Shown one piece after another: positions 1 through 8,418 of a stretch of 64,000 bases of DNA. Each line of letters begins with the position of its first letter. The first letter of the stretch is position 1. Under the pieces are notes generated by a model. The model was not told the DNA's origin. It searched no databases and worked only from the letters and a program-made list of their open reading frames with translations. This DNA comes from Bacteroidia bacterium (GTDB lineage Bacteria > Bacteroidota > Bacteroidia > J057): the NCBI GenBank assembly GCA_030430205.1, contig JAUIGE010000004.1, positions 124,001 to 188,000 of the forward strand, read 5' to 3'. The position numbers were made by a program, and so were the translations under genes.

Positions 1-479
1 CCATATACTGGAATGAAAAATACGGCTGGAGAAAGCTGATAGAAGGCGAAAAACTCGCAGCCTATTTCTATTATAAAGAAGTAGGTAAACGGATGAATAT
101 CAAGGATATACCCGAAAGCTATGAAGCTTTTGAAGCCTTTCATATTCAATTTGAAAAAGAGCATTTCCGGTTTGCTGAGACCAATCGCGAGATTGGTACC
201 TATACCACCAACCTCCTGCTGGGCATGTATGTGCCAAAATTCTTGTTTTTCCTGGGACGACCCATCGTCCATAGCCTGATGGATGCACCGCTTTGTGAAG
301 CGATGGGGATCAAGCGTCCGCCACGCTGGCTGCGTGGCAGCGTGTATGGCCTCATGCGCTTGCGCGCCGCGATCCTCCGGCGCCTGCCGGAAAGGAAAAA
401 GCCCTACCTCGGCACCCAGGCCAGGCGTCCGACCTATCCGGAAGGATACAAAATTGAAGAATTAGGAACTTTTGGCTAA
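1..479 (+). CDS. MpaB-type (DUF2236) oxygenase, C-terminal part
   Basis: The reading frame is already open at the left edge (first full codon at base 3) and ends with TAA at 477-479, so only the last ~158 residues are present. The segment running through YFYYKEVGKRM and the following KDIPESYEAFEAF matches, from memory, the C-terminal half of the oxygenase MpaB/DUF2236 family (fungal MpaB, bacterial latex-clearing protein), which are haem proteins. The usual haem-ligand region would lie upstream, outside the window. The ATG at base 93 is internal and is not taken as the start. The C-terminus is basic and rich in Arg and Pro. Substrate unknown. Confidence 0.7.
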   Translation, partial: IYWNEKYGWRKLIEGEKLAAYFYYKEVGKRMNIKDIPESYEAFEAFHIQFEKEHFRFAETNREIGTYTTNLLLGMYVPKFLFFLGRPIVHSLMDAPLCEAMGIKRPPRWLRGSVYGLMRLRAAILRRLPERKKPYLGTQARRPTYPEGYKIEELGTFG

Positions 480-575
480 ATGGGCCTTCGGCTGAAAATA
501 TTTATGCACAAATTGCTGAATCTTTGGCCGACAAAATGCCTTTTTTATCCTTACTTCGTTATGGAAAAGAATCCC

Positions 576-583
576 TATTTTTG
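576..583 (+). promoter_or_regulatory. Putative -7 promoter element (TATTTTTG)
   Basis: TATTTTTG fits the Bacteroidota -7 consensus TAnnTTTG and lies 37 bases before the ATG of the secreted protein at 621. No good TTG is seen at the -33 spacing, so the match is partial. Confidence 0.4.
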
Positions 584-620
584 GCGGTTCTAACACTTAA
601 TTTTTAAACAAAAAATCACC

Positions 621-2825
621 ATGAAGCAGTTTTTCGTAATCCTTTTGGCTCTGGTTTTGGGAGCTTATGTAAGGCTGGAGGCACAACAAACCGAAAAGGC
701 CCCTTCTCCATATCAATCGCTGGAATCTTCCTCGCCTGTCCTGAATATGGAAGGGCCGGAGGCCATGTGGGATATTGAGTTCAATTATGAAGCGGATAAT
801 GCGCTGGGTTTTGCAAGTCTTGCAGGGGCCCTATATTTCGGAGAAGCGTTTTGGGTTTCTCAGTGGAACTCGGAGACTTTATTTTCACTCGATTCGGCGG
901 GCAATCCCATCGATACTTTTACCGTAGCTACCGGGCCTACTAACCTATCCGGTACACGCTCGCTTACCGCTGATGATACCAGCATTTACATCGCCAACAA
1001 TACCACTACCATTCACCAGATTGATCCGGCGACACGTAGCCGCATAGGAGCGATTAATACCACGGCTATTGCCGGGCAGGGCATCCGCTTTGCCACCTAT
1101 GATCCATCTGCTAACAATGGCAATGGCGGCTTTTGGGTAGGAAACTTTAATACAGATATTCGCCTGATTTCACGTACTGGTGCTGTTTTACAAACAATAA
1201 CCGCAGCAACCCACGGCCTGGGAGGCATGTACGGGGCGGCTTATGACGGACAAAGCCTGGGTGGTCCCTATCTCTGGGTTTTTCACCAAAGCAATGGCCC
1301 TTCCAGCGGCACCATTTCTGCCCTGAGCCTGTTGAAAGGCGGCTTGCCTACAGGAGAAATCCGCGATGCCTCAGCTGATCTTACCATGACCTCCACCGAG
1401 CTGGCCGGAGGCTTGTTTATCAGCGATGACCTGATTGCAGGCAAAAGGATTTTGGGAGGTATGTTGCAGTCCGGCAACCTCTTTGGTTATGATCTGGATC
1501 TTGTGGTATTTGATGATGATGCAGTAGGTGTGAGCGTTGCTCCTTCTCCTGCTTATACCAAAGTGCCTGAAGTTTTTGCCGTTCCTGTAGGCGGATTTAA
1601 AGTGGCTGTCCTCAACCAGGGAATCACCGATCCGATGAATATTGATGTCACTATCTCAGTCGATAGCGCTGGAAATACTGTTTATTCGGGCATGACGACA
1701 ACTGCTACCAATGTGCCACGATATGGCAGAGATACGGTAACAGTCGGAGGTACCTTCAGCCCTATCGGAAAAGGCAATTACGAGATCGTGGCTACCGCCA
1801 CCGCTCCCAATGGCACGGAAGATGATCCTTCCGATGACAGGACTACTTTTCCCTATTCTGTAACAGATTCTGTCTATTCAAGAGATACCGACAACTTCAA
1901 TTCCAATTACAACTTCTTCGCACGGGGCTACGCCGGAGCTGTCTTCGACATTCCTAATACGGCTTATATCAAGGGAGTAGAAGTGGTTTTGGGCACGAGT
2001 GCCAATCAGGTTGGAGATACCATCTATGCGGTTTGTGCCGCTGTGACTGGCGGGTTTCCCGACAACTTTCTTGCCCTGCGTGGCAAAGCTCAGATCGTCA
2101 CAGCCGGCAAAAATACCTACCTCCTCGAATTTCCTGTATCCCTTCCTGTGACACCCAATACGCAGTGGTTGTTTGGTATTTACAAAAGCGATTCTATATC
2201 TATCGCTGCTACTACCGACTATTATGAGCCAGGCTACAATTTCTTTTCCGGCGCTGCGCTGGGCTGGGCTCCTTCTGGTGTAGCCAGTACCCGCTTTATC
2301 CGCCCCATCATCGCTACCTGTGATGGTTTTCGCCTCAATGCCACCTCCACACCGGATAACGGCACGGGCAATGGCAGCGTGAGCGTGAGCCTCAAAGGAG
2401 CTTCCGGCGCCGTCACATTCCAGTGGGATGACCCCAACAATTCAACTTCTCCAAGTGTAACAGGCCTGGCCGCTGGAACCTATAGGGTGACTGTCACCGA
2501 CCAGAATGGTTGTAGTGGAATAGATTCAGTTACGGTAGGAAGCAATGTGAGCATCGAAGATGAACTTGCTTTGGGTATCCAAAAGTGGGAGCTTTTCCCT
2601 AACCCCACCAATGGAATCGTACAGGCGAAACTGATGCTGAATCAGCCTACAGAAGTAAGCTGGGAAGTCCTTGACCTGATGGGAAAAGTCATCCAGCAAA
2701 GCACTTCTTCTCAGAACCTGCTTCATGAAAAAACATTTGATCTGAGTCAAATGGCTTCTGGTGTCTATGTCGTGAAAGTGCATACTGCACTGGGTACAGC
2801 GCACAAGACGCTTGTGCTGAAGTAA
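621..2825 (+). CDS. Secreted protein with SprB-like repeat and type IX sorting domain
   Basis: 734 residues. An N-terminal signal peptide (MKQFFVILLALVLGAYVRLEA) is followed by a region that reads like a beta-propeller (residues ~45-300, repeated WV/FW and DxxxN patterns). Beta-sandwich-like segments follow. Near residue 580 there is one SprB-type repeat with the typical GSVSVS, FQWDD and YRVTVTDQNGC pieces. The last ~75 residues start with ELFPNPTNG and end in KTLVLK, a type A C-terminal sorting domain for the type IX secretion system, so the protein should be exported and attached to or released from the cell surface. Ligand or substrate unknown. Single gene with its own promoter-like element; a long inverted repeat follows its stop. 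Confidence 0.85.
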   Translation: MKQFFVILLALVLGAYVRLEAQQTEKAPSPYQSLESSSPVLNMEGPEAMWDIEFNYEADNALGFASLAGALYFGEAFWVSQWNSETLFSLDSAGNPIDTFTVATGPTNLSGTRSLTADDTSIYIANNTTTIHQIDPATRSRIGAINTTAIAGQGIRFATYDPSANNGNGGFWVGNFNTDIRLISRTGAVLQTITAATHGLGGMYGAAYDGQSLGGPYLWVFHQSNGPSSGTISALSLLKGGLPTGEIRDASADLTMTSTELAGGLFISDDLIAGKRILGGMLQSGNLFGYDLDLVVFDDDAVGVSVAPSPAYTKVPEVFAVPVGGFKVAVLNQGITDPMNIDVTISVDSAGNTVYSGMTTTATNVPRYGRDTVTVGGTFSPIGKGNYEIVATATAPNGTEDDPSDDRTTFPYSVTDSVYSRDTDNFNSNYNFFARGYAGAVFDIPNTAYIKGVEVVLGTSANQVGDTIYAVCAAVTGGFPDNFLALRGKAQIVTAGKNTYLLEFPVSLPVTPNTQWLFGIYKSDSISIAATTDYYEPGYNFFSGAALGWAPSGVASTRFIRPIIATCDGFRLNATSTPDNGTGNGSVSVSLKGASGAVTFQWDDPNNSTSPSVTGLAAGTYRVTVTDQNGCSGIDSVTVGSNVSIEDELALGIQKWELFPNPTNGIVQAKLMLNQPTEVSWEVLDLMGKVIQQSTSSQNLLHEKTFDLSQMASGVYVVKVHTALGTAHKTLVLK

Positions 2826-2834
2826 GAAGAATCG

Positions 2835-2912
2835 TTTCGGGTTTCGGGTTTTGGGTTTCGAGTTGTATTCCCGAAACCCGAAACTCAAAACCCGAAACTC
2901 AAAACCCAAAAC
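2835..2912. repeat. CCCGAAA-family repeat, inverted arrangement
   Basis: Two arms of the same 7-base unit face each other: GGGTTTCGGGTTTTGGG at 2835-2862 and the complementary CCCGAAAC units at 2870-2912, with a short spacer. The RNA could fold into a long hairpin between the convergent secreted-protein and fabD genes and may act as a terminator in both directions. A run of 11 C follows at 2915-2925, touching the fabD stop codon. Confidence 0.8.
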
Positions 2913-2924
2913 TTCCCCCCCCCC

Positions 2925-3806
2925 CTAGCTTACGCCCGAGCTCGGAAACTTCCGGTCAATCCGCTTAAAAAGCCCTTGCAGGACTTTCCCTGGCCCACTC
3001 TCCACCACTTCGGTGGCTCCATCAGCAATCATCTGCTTCATGGTCTGTGTCCAGCGAACAGGCGCTGTAAGCTGTTTGAGCAAATTATCTTTGATCACAT
3101 TTTTGTCGGTTGCAGCGGAGGCTGTAACGTTTTGATAAACAGGGACTTTGGCGTCGCTGAAAGGCGTGTTCTCAATGCCTTCGGCCAGTTCGAGCCGTGC
3201 CGGCTCCATGAAAGGCGAATGAAATGCGCCATTGACTTCCAGCTTGAGCGCCATGCGGGCGCCTTGCTCTTTGGCCAATTCGATGGCCTCATTGATGCCG
3301 GCTTCGGAGCCGGAGATCACGAGCTGACCATCGGTATTGTAGTTGGCGGGAACGACGGTTTCGCCTGTGATAGCAGCGCAAAGCTGTTCTACAGCTTCAT
3401 CTTCCATGCCGACGATGGCGGCCATGGTGCTTTCTGTGAGGTCACATGCTTTTTGCATGGCGTTGGCGCGGATCGCGACGAGCCGCAGGCCGTCTTCAAA
3501 GCTCAGCGCTCCCGAGACCGCCAGAGCCGAAAACTCCCCCAGGGAGTGGCCCGCTACCATCGCAGCTTCCTTGTCAAGACCATTGACCAAAGCTGCAACC
3601 ACAGAATGGATGTAAATGGCAGGCTGTGTCACGGAGGTTTTGCGGAGGTCTTCTTCCGTTCCATCAAACATAATCGCCTGAATATCAAAGCCCAGTATGT
3701 CATTTGCTTTGGCGAAAAGCGTTTTTGCGAGATCAGAATTTTCGTATAATTCTTTTCCCATTCCGACAAACTGTGCACCCTGACCTGGAAATACGATTGC
3801 TTTCAT
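2925..3806 (-). CDS. fabD: Malonyl-CoA:ACP transacylase (FabD)
   Basis: 293 residues, normal for FabD, which moves the malonyl group from CoA to acyl carrier protein for fatty acid chain extension in the cytoplasm. Visible motifs are FPGQGAQ at 6-12, the nucleophile elbow GHSLG with Ser88, TQPA at 60-63 and the catalytic His196 in GAFHSPFM. The start at 3806 was chosen because the frame upstream only reads through the CCCGAAA array at 3881-3953, giving a low-complexity VSGFGFR peptide that no FabD carries. CGTATTTTG at 3834-3842 on this strand is a possible promoter element. The gene is divergent from the FabG-like reductase, with the repeat array between them. Confidence 0.95.
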   Translation of the reverse strand: MKAIVFPGQGAQFVGMGKELYENSDLAKTLFAKANDILGFDIQAIMFDGTEEDLRKTSVTQPAIYIHSVVAALVNGLDKEAAMVAGHSLGEFSALAVSGALSFEDGLRLVAIRANAMQKACDLTESTMAAIVGMEDEAVEQLCAAITGETVVPANYNTDGQLVISGSEAGINEAIELAKEQGARMALKLEVNGAFHSPFMEPARLELAEGIENTPFSDAKVPVYQNVTASAATDKNVIKDNLLKQLTAPVRWTQTMKQMIADGATEVVESGPGKVLQGLFKRIDRKFPSSGVS

Positions 3807-3880
3807 AAGATTTTGTTTTTCTATTTTGCTGGGCAAAATACGGAGCATATTTTCATATTCGCAAGTTTGCTCCTGGATAC

Positions 3881-3953
3881 AACCCGAAACCCGAAACCCG
3901 AAACCCGAAACCCGAAACCCGAAACCCGAAACCCAAAACCCGAAACCCAAAAA
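3881..3953. repeat. CCCGAAA tandem array
   Basis: About ten head-to-tail copies of the 7-base unit CCCGAAA, two of them with CCCAAAA variants, fill the gap between divergent fabD and the reductase at 3962. The array ends only 9 bases before the reductase ATG, so it replaces most of that gene's leader. Confidence 0.9.
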
Positions 3954-3961
3954 CTTTCCCC

Positions 3962-4720
3962 ATGGTCATCTCCCTTTCCAACCAAATCATCCTCCTCACC
4001 GGCGCAAGCCGGGGCATCGGCAAAGCCATAGCCGAAACGCTGGGCGAAGCAGGCGCTACCGTCGCCCTTCACTACAACTTCAACAAGTTGGAAGCAGAAA
4101 AGATCGCCGATCGTATCGGCAACCACAGCCACGCCTTTCAGGCGGATCTCAGCAGGCCCGCCGAGGCGGTGAGGCTGGGGGAGGAGGTGCTGGCCTTTTA
4201 TGGAAAAGTGGATTGTCTGGTCAACAATGCAGGCATAGCTGAAAGTGTTTCGATGGAAATGGGCTTCGAAGCCTGGGTAGAAAGCTGGCAAAAAACGCAA
4301 CAGGTCAACCTGCTTTCAGCAGCTTTGCTCAGCAAGGAATTGCTGCCTGCGATGATCAAAAACCGGGGCGGTCGCCTCATTCATATCGCTTCGCGCGCTG
4401 CCTTTCGGGGGGATACCCCCGACTACCTCGCCTACGCCGCCTCCAAAGGCGGCATGGTCGCCATGAGCCGCTCGCTGGCGCGAGCCTACGGCAAACAAGG
4501 CATCAAATCTTTTGTCGTAGCCCCCGGCTTCACCCGCACCGACATGGCCCAACAATTCATGGATGAATACGGAGAGGGCTATGCCCTTAACGACATAGCC
4601 CTCTCCCAATTGACTGAACCTCAGGATATAGCACCTACTATTTTGTTTCTCGCAAGCGGCCACATGGATCACGCCACCGGCTGCAGCATTGACATCAATG
4701 CGGGAAGCTATGTGAGGTGA
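3962..4720 (+). CDS. SDR-family 3-oxoacyl-ACP reductase-like protein
   Basis: 252 residues, the usual size of a classical short-chain dehydrogenase. The NAD(P) motif TGASRGIG lies at 13-20, NNAG at 88-91, and the catalytic residues are Ser144, Tyr158 and Lys162 (YAASK). PGFTRTDM after the catalytic region matches the FabG subgroup, and the neighbour is fabD, so an NADPH-dependent reduction of a 3-oxoacyl group is likely. With no ACP or ketosynthase gene beside it, the true substrate could be another ketone or alcohol. The leader is almost entirely repeat sequence, and I see no clear promoter. Confidence 0.85.
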   Translation: MVISLSNQIILLTGASRGIGKAIAETLGEAGATVALHYNFNKLEAEKIADRIGNHSHAFQADLSRPAEAVRLGEEVLAFYGKVDCLVNNAGIAESVSMEMGFEAWVESWQKTQQVNLLSAALLSKELLPAMIKNRGGRLIHIASRAAFRGDTPDYLAYAASKGGMVAMSRSLARAYGKQGIKSFVVAPGFTRTDMAQQFMDEYGEGYALNDIALSQLTEPQDIAPTILFLASGHMDHATGCSIDINAGSYVR

Positions 4721-4728
4721 TGAGCAGA

Positions 4729-5607
4729 TCAATAACTATACAGGTTATGCTCCTTCTCCACCATCTGGAGCCTCCAGCGTTCGGCTTCATCGAGGGTTTT
4801 CATGCCTTGGCCGGAGACATCTACCATGAAACTGTTGAAGATGCGGAGCTCAAATATTTCTTTGGCAGAGCGGTTTTCTGCATCGTTGAAGCGGTTGGGC
4901 CACTGGGTTTGGGCCAGGACGGGCTTGAGGTCATCGTAGCGGAAAACGGCCATCATCTTGTCTGGCAAAGTGCCGGCAGGGTCCACCCAGATCAACTGGA
5001 AATAGCGGATATCGAAGCGCAGGCTGGAGGTTTTGCTGTCAAAGATCCAGTCTTCTACAAATTGTAGGACCAGTGTATAGGAGCCCAATTCCAGCTCGCC
5101 GGGGAGCCTGTTTTCAGAATCTCCTTCTACCTCAGGATAGAGGCTTTGGAAATCATCGCCTGCGAATTCGTCGAATTCGCTCAGGCCATTGTCCTCATTC
5201 ATTTCCCATTCATCATCCACGAACTCATCTCCATCATACTCCTCTCCCCAGTTTGTCTGCGAACCGGAGCCCGGACCTATCAGGTTGTCCTGGTAGCGCA
5301 ATTTTTCTTCAAGTTCATGAAAGCTCATAGATTGCTTGATGTCGTTGGGATCATAGGCGAGGTATTTACCCGCTTTCAAGCCCTGTATCATGGCATCTAC
5401 GATGCCCTGGGTATAGATAAAACCGCTGTTTTCATCTGCATACTGATTGCCCGGGCGCACCATCGCAAAGTTGATCTTCTCCTCCAGATCGAGGCGGTTG
5501 ATGGTCGTTCTGCGCAAAAAATGGTCTTCCCGGCGCTGTGCCTGTAAGTCTGTCACAAAGAGAACAGCCAGCAGGCTGAGGGCGAAGTTTTGAAGGATTT
5601 TTGTCAT
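4729..5607 (-). CDS. gldN: Gliding motility / type IX secretion protein GldN
   Basis: 292 residues with a signal peptide ending near LQA. The N-terminal REDHFLRRTTINRLDLEEKI and the C-terminal half with RYFQLIWVDPAG, the PDKMMAVFRYDD segment and RIFNSFMVDVSG are typical of GldN/PorN, the periplasmic ring partner of GldK in the type IX secretion motor. An acidic insert (residues ~125-170, rich in D and E) is unusual. GldN is usually the last gene of gldKLMN; here none of the other gld genes is present, so this may be a second copy or a displaced gene. It faces the reductase gene with only 8 bases between their stops. Confidence 0.85.
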   Translation of the reverse strand: MTKILQNFALSLLAVLFVTDLQAQRREDHFLRRTTINRLDLEEKINFAMVRPGNQYADENSGFIYTQGIVDAMIQGLKAGKYLAYDPNDIKQSMSFHELEEKLRYQDNLIGPGSGSQTNWGEEYDGDEFVDDEWEMNEDNGLSEFDEFAGDDFQSLYPEVEGDSENRLPGELELGSYTLVLQFVEDWIFDSKTSSLRFDIRYFQLIWVDPAGTLPDKMMAVFRYDDLKPVLAQTQWPNRFNDAENRSAKEIFELRIFNSFMVDVSGQGMKTLDEAERWRLQMVEKEHNLYSY

Positions 5608-5698
5608 GATGAATCTCTCTTTTTTTGAGTTTGTATATGGGTGAATGGAGGGAGGAGAGAGAAGGTCATCAGGGGGGCGGATTATTTTTGATAAAAAA

Positions 5699-5728
5699 TT
5701 GAGATGTAGCGGGAAGGGTTTACTTTTG
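5699..5728 (+). promoter_or_regulatory. Bacteroidota promoter TTG-N19-TACTTTTG
   Basis: TTG at 5699-5701, exactly 19 bases, then TACTTTTG at 5721-5728: a full match to the Bacteroidota housekeeping sigma consensus. The predicted start of transcription is near 5733, 13 bases before the remnant ORF at 5746 and upstream of the J-domain gene. Confidence 0.65.
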
Positions 5729-5745
5729 AAAAAAAATAACAGAAA

Positions 5746-5862
5746 ATGCCAAAGCTACTGTATTATAATGAACTGGATACCAAGGGGGTCAGGGAGCAAT
5801 TCAAAAAAGTCGAAAAAGCTTTGGAAGCAGGAGATTTTCGCTCAGCTGATAATCAACTTTAA
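5746..5862 (+). pseudogene. 38-residue ORF, likely N-terminal remnant of a UvrD-like helicase
   Basis: The ORF begins MPKLLYYNELDTKGVREQF, carries EAGDFRSAD near its end and stops after 38 codons. From memory, the first residues of large UvrD/Rep-type helicase proteins of Bacteroidota look like this (YYxxLD..V..F.K....L..GDFRSADVKK) and continue for hundreds of residues. Here the frame is cut right after FRSAD by TAA at 5860-5862, and nothing similar follows in other frames. It has a perfect promoter just upstream and ends 11 bases before the J-domain gene, so it may now serve as a leader ORF. It could instead be an independent small protein. Confidence 0.4.
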
Positions 5863-5873
5863 AACGTAGGTAA

Positions 5874-7577
5874 ATGGAAAGCAATATCTCAAAATCATCA
5901 GAGATGCTCGCAAAGGAAGCACTCATTCACACTTTGCGGAGCAAGCTAAAAAAGCAAAGAACAACGCTTAAACGGCTCAAAACCCGTCTGGAAAATGTCA
6001 AAGGGGAAATAAAAGAGATTCAAATCAACACCCAAAACATCCTGTTTGCCAAAATATCAAAGCTGGAAAGTCTCAGGAAAGAAATTGGGGAACTCTCCCA
6101 AAAAGTGAATACGAGTAAGCAGTTCAGCAAATCTGATAAAATGGATCTGAACGAATTGGCGCAAGATTTTTTGGAGGAACATATTTTTGGAAGTGAGTTT
6201 GAAGGATTTCGGGAAGCAGAGCGAAAAATAGAAGAAGGGGATTTTGACGAAAATGCCCGGGCAGAAATGAGAGATATGTTTCAGGAGTTTCGTGTGGAGC
6301 CAGATCAGGAAGAACAAAAAAATATCCGGGAGGTATTTAAAAACCTATCCCGGAAATTTCATCCTGATTTGGCCAAAAACAAAAAGCAGGAAGCGGAATA
6401 TCACCGCCTCATGCTTCAAATCAATGAAGCTTATGCAGCGCATGATGTCCACACCCTTCTGGAGATGGAACAGAGGTACCTGACAGAAGAATTTGATCTA
6501 TCAGGCATTTCCATTACATCGGATATGCTACAACTGGAAATCAAGCGCCTACAAAGCGAAATCGAATCTATCAATGGTCAGATTGACAGGACAAGCCTGG
6601 AAATCAAACAGATACGCCAATCTGATCTGGGACAGATGCTTACGGGAGTAAAAAAAGCAGAGCGGGAAGGAGCAGGACTGGAAGCGATGGAAGCAGAGTT
6701 TGACGGAATTATCCAAATGCTGGAGCAAATGAAAGCGGGTTTTGAAGATTCTCTCGATCGGGGTGAAGTTTCTCCTATCCTGACTCAAATGATCGACCCT
6801 CTTGATGCGATCCTGCAAGGCGATATGCCCGGAGGGATGGAAGGCATAGAAGATTTATTATCTATGTTCAGCTATGATTATGAAGAGAATGAAAACCCTG
6901 TATTTCCTCCCGGTTCGGCAGTCAAAGTCAAAGTAGCGATCAAGCATCCGTATGACTTTAGAATTTCCACGAAAAACTGGCAGGGATGGGTCGAGGGAGC
7001 TTATATTGATGAAGAAGGGTCTCCCTTCTATTCCGTTCTTTTTGATTCAGAAACCATGAAATCCATGCCTAAATCCCTGCTGAGAAAGGCAATTGCTGAA
7101 GGCGAAGACTTTCAGGAATTGGATTTTTTCGAACATCAGTTGGTTTCAGCTACCAGGCGGGAAGAGCGGGCTGCTTCTCTCATCACATATCGGATGTTGC
7201 AAACGGAGGCCCAATGGGAGACACTTGTAAAGGGAAAAAAATTAGAACTGGTGAAAAGTATTTTACTCGCCGATCCGGAAGAAGATGACCAGACAAACTG
7301 GGGAGTATATCTGGCAGGCTGTATGCCCTTCCAGGCCAAAGGCAAAGGGCAATTTGAATTGCAACGCAACAAGCAGGTAAAGGCCAAAAAGCTTTATGAT
7401 TTTCACCCCAACATCGGTTTTACCGCACTTGTTCAGGAGGAAAAAGGAAAAAAACGTCCCTACGAATATCCCCTTTTCGATCTGATTCCCCTGGACGACC
7501 AGCTGAAAATGGTGGTTGAATTGCACGATATATGGTTTCATGAGGTGTATCTTGATGATGAGGGTTTGGTTTGGTAA
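5874..7577 (+). CDS. Coiled-coil J-domain protein
   Basis: 567 residues, cytosolic (no signal or membrane segment). Residues ~8-80 form a strongly charged coiled coil. Residues ~148-190 resemble a J domain, with the HPD tripeptide at 163-165 after FKNLSRKF and INEAYAAHD as the last helix, so it may stimulate a DnaK. A second coiled coil spans ~215-300. From ~343 (FPPGSAVKVKV) a beta-rich C-terminal part follows, with NWQGWVEGAYIDEEG and later PYEYPLFDLIPLDD; it resembles a small SH3-like fold linked to a second, calcium-binding-protein-like module. The substrate is unknown. It probably shares the promoter at 5699. Confidence 0.6.
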   Translation: MESNISKSSEMLAKEALIHTLRSKLKKQRTTLKRLKTRLENVKGEIKEIQINTQNILFAKISKLESLRKEIGELSQKVNTSKQFSKSDKMDLNELAQDFLEEHIFGSEFEGFREAERKIEEGDFDENARAEMRDMFQEFRVEPDQEEQKNIREVFKNLSRKFHPDLAKNKKQEAEYHRLMLQINEAYAAHDVHTLLEMEQRYLTEEFDLSGISITSDMLQLEIKRLQSEIESINGQIDRTSLEIKQIRQSDLGQMLTGVKKAEREGAGLEAMEAEFDGIIQMLEQMKAGFEDSLDRGEVSPILTQMIDPLDAILQGDMPGGMEGIEDLLSMFSYDYEENENPVFPPGSAVKVKVAIKHPYDFRISTKNWQGWVEGAYIDEEGSPFYSVLFDSETMKSMPKSLLRKAIAEGEDFQELDFFEHQLVSATRREERAASLITYRMLQTEAQWETLVKGKKLELVKSILLADPEEDDQTNWGVYLAGCMPFQAKGKGQFELQRNKQVKAKKLYDFHPNIGFTALVQEEKGKKRPYEYPLFDLIPLDDQLKMVVELHDIWFHEVYLDDEGLVW

Positions 7578-7660
7578 GGGATATCATTTGACTCATTGGT
7601 GAATCGCCTGGGGATATTGGTCGCATCTGGAACAGCCTGGAGTTGGGTCTGCATTTAATT

Positions 7661-8305
7661 CTACCTCCCCATCCCCATCCCATACTTCGAACTCCGCGTC
7701 ACCCGCATCGGAAAAAACGAACTTATCCGCTCCGCCCCACGATCATCCACCTGATCATACTTCAACTCCAGAATCAGAGATTCCTTATCTCCGGACACAA
7801 ACGCCAAAGGCGCTCTCGGCTGCGCATAGCGCATATCCCAATCCAACGTCAGACGGTATTTACCGTCCTGGGAGAGCCAGTAGCGGCGCTGATAAGCGAG
7901 GTAGAGGGAAGGGCGTCGCGCCCGCAGGGCGAGGGCGGGGAGCGGGGGGAGTTGGCTGGCGATTTTTGAGATAAATGCGTCCGCATCCTGAATCTCCGAC
8001 CAGTGAAATGGCTTCAATTCAAATCGCTCTTTTTCGCCCAGCAATCCCACTTTTTTCTTGATTTCCAAAAAGGGCTGATTCACCTCTTCTGCCCAGCTGC
8101 CATACCAGCGAATGCGGTATTTTTCCCGCAGCATATTGCCGTCGACCTGATCTTCCAGGTCGGTAAAATCGAAGGTGTCGAAGTACAGGCTGTTGACCTG
8201 CCGGGGCTGAAAAAGCGGTCGGAAAGCAGCAGGATGCTGGTAAATCATCGCTTCAACAGACTGGCGGCTGAGGTGCTGAATGAAAAATTTCCTTTCGAAT
8301 CTCAT
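7661..8305 (-). CDS. VTC-domain protein (polyphosphate polymerase-like)
   Basis: 214 residues. RFERKF at the N-terminus, VNSLYFDT near 40, LREKYRIRWYG, PFLEIKKKVG and ILELKYD near the C-terminus are the basic and acidic strands of the VTC tunnel fold (CYTH-like superfamily), which in yeast Vtc4 makes polyphosphate from ATP and in bacteria often accompanies CotH proteins. Two CotH-kinase genes lie 7-12 kb away, which fits that link loosely. The start is divergent from the membrane protein gene at 8419. Activity on polyphosphate is inferred from the family only. Confidence 0.8.
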   Translation of the reverse strand: MRFERKFFIQHLSRQSVEAMIYQHPAAFRPLFQPRQVNSLYFDTFDFTDLEDQVDGNMLREKYRIRWYGSWAEEVNQPFLEIKKKVGLLGEKERFELKPFHWSEIQDADAFISKIASQLPPLPALALRARRPSLYLAYQRRYWLSQDGKYRLTLDWDMRYAQPRAPLAFVSGDKESLILELKYDQVDDRGAERISSFFPMRVTRSSKYGMGMGR

Positions 8306-8418
8306 TTTTCCTTTTGCGCTATTTTCTCTTACAGAATTATTTAAAAATGGGTGATAAATGCGGACAAATCTTTATCTTACCTCAAGAAGTTATCTACTCA
8401 TTCACAAACCTCAATCAG

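Noticed and set aside
3807..3950. N-terminal extension of fabD reading VSGFGFR repeats
   Set aside because: It is only the CCCGAAA array translated; the normal FabD start is at 3806.
3881..3953. Possible CRISPR array
   Set aside because: Head-to-tail 7-base units with no spacers and no cas genes.
3813..4300. Several overlapping ORFs across the array at 3881
   Set aside because: They owe their length to a 7-base repeat without stops in several frames and to the antisense of the reductase gene.
5645..5869. 74-residue ORF before the J-domain gene
   Set aside because: The better reading is the 38-codon frame at 5746, which matches a known N-terminus and a promoter.
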